This document shows positions 6,059 to 6,705 of a stretch of DNA of 6,705 nucleotides, piece by piece (position 1 is the stretch's first letter; every line of letters begins with the position of its first letter). The position numbers were made by a program, and so were the translations under genes. Origin of the DNA: Gammaproteobacteria bacterium (lineage in GTDB: Bacteria > Pseudomonadota > Gammaproteobacteria > Thiohalomonadales > Thiohalomonadaceae); contig JAPHSO010000340.1 in NCBI GenBank assembly GCA_026193675.1, positions 1-6,705 on the forward strand, in the 5' to 3' direction. The notes under the pieces were generated by a model. It searched no databases. It was not told where the DNA came from and saw only the letters and a list, made by a program, of their open reading frames with translations.

Positions 6059-6705
6059 ATGGCACATATTGTAGTTATTGGTGCGAGTACAGGAGGCCTG
6101 CCAGCCGCTTACGATACCCGTTCAATTCTTGGTAAAGAGCATCAAATTACGGTCATCAACGAACGGGAGAACTTCACCTTCGTTCCTTCAAATCCATGGG
6201 TAGCGGTAGGTTGGAGAACTCGCAAAGATATCTCATTCCCTCTCGCTCCCTATCTCACCAAAAAGGGTATTAATCTGATAGCTCAAGCGGCTACAGAGAT
6301 AAATCCTGATGAGAATGTGGTGCTTTGTGCTGATGGTACTCGGGTTGAGTATGACTATCTGATTATTGCTACCGGTCCCAAACTGGCCTTTGATGAGGTT
6401 GAGGGACTTGGTCCTGATGGTCACACCGTTTCAGTCTGTACCACCGATCATGCTGAGCACGCCTATGAGAAATGGCAAGAGTTTGTAGAGGAGCCCGGTC
6501 CGCTGGTTGTTGGTGCGGTACAGATGGCCTCATGTTTTGGTCCCGCCTATGAGACGGCATTCATTATGGACACCGATCTGCGTAAGCGTAAGTTGCGTGA
6601 CAAGGTGCCTATCACCTTTGTAACTGCAGAGCCATATATCGGCCATCTCGGTCTTGGCGGTGTTGGTGACTCAAAGGGTATGCTCGAGTCAGAGATGCGT
6701 AACGC
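6059..6705 (+). CDS. sqr: Sulfide:quinone oxidoreductase, C-terminal part missing (partial)
   Basis: SQR is a membrane-associated flavoprotein that oxidises sulfide to polysulfide or sulfur and passes electrons to quinone. The window holds 215 codons, about half of the usual 420-440. The N-terminal FAD-binding Rossmann fold is VVIGASTGG (5-13), followed by NERENFTFVPSNPWVAVGWR (34-53) and YDYLIIATGPKLAF (98-111). Two cysteines are present at the expected places: C127 in SVCTTDHAE and C159 in ASCFGPAYE. They match redox-active Cys128 and Cys160 of Acidithiobacillus ferrooxidans SQR, which the whole stretch resembles closely. The third catalytic cysteine (Cys356 there) lies beyond the window. 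EPYIGHLGLGGVGDSKGML (191-209) is also typical. There is no signal peptide, which argues against the related periplasmic flavocytochrome c subunit FccB. The second glycine of GxGxxG is Ser10. The start is set by ATG with GAGGAG ten bases upstream. The SQR subtype cannot be decided from this half. Confidence 0.93.
   Translation, partial: MAHIVVIGASTGGLPAAYDTRSILGKEHQITVINERENFTFVPSNPWVAVGWRTRKDISFPLAPYLTKKGINLIAQAATEINPDENVVLCADGTRVEYDYLIIATGPKLAFDEVEGLGPDGHTVSVCTTDHAEHAYEKWQEFVEEPGPLVVGAVQMASCFGPAYETAFIMDTDLRKRKLRDKVPITFVTAEPYIGHLGLGGVGDSKGMLESEMRN

Noticed and set aside
6059..6705. Flavocytochrome c sulfide dehydrogenase subunit FccB instead of SQR
   Set aside because: There is no export signal at the N-terminus, and the cysteines and surrounding motifs match SQR of the A. 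ferrooxidans kind.

Overview
The window looks like chromosomal DNA of moderate GC content from a sulfur-oxidising gammaproteobacterium. The evidence is an Mfd that can be aligned with the E. coli protein over almost its whole length, next to a sulfide:quinone oxidoreductase of the Acidithiobacillus ferrooxidans kind, plus a CHASE2 sensor protein and a SprA-type putative metalloprotease. The genus cannot be fixed from the sequence alone. A free-living or symbiotic sulfur oxidiser of the Chromatiales type would fit.

Layout: there are five protein genes. Three run leftward: mfd (2041-5493), then a SprA-related putative zinc protease (1241-1924), then a CHASE2-domain sensor that leaves the window at its left edge (1-1079). 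The gaps between them are 116 and 161 bp, so they may be read as a loose operon or from separate promoters. Two genes run rightward from a 208-bp divergent region: a 74-residue protein with two predicted membrane helices (5702-5926) and, after a 132-bp AT-rich gap, sqr (6059 onward, cut by the right edge). No tRNA, rRNA, CRISPR array, insertion sequence or phage gene is visible.

Function: Mfd couples stalled transcription to nucleotide excision repair. SQR oxidises sulfide and passes electrons to the quinone pool. The CHASE2 protein would sense something outside the cytoplasm and signal inward through an output domain that lies beyond the window. The SprA-like protein carries an HExxH zinc-protease motif of unknown role. 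The small membrane protein has no function I can assign. Nothing shows that these genes form one dedicated system.

The most interesting non-coding part is the region upstream of sqr. It holds a 42-bp nested dyad (5958-5999), a second perfect 8-bp stem-loop (6006-6035), and a good Shine-Dalgarno sequence. I did not find a convincing new system here. The points most worth a second look are the control region of sqr, the orphan small membrane protein beside it, and the hairpin with a T run in the mfd leader.
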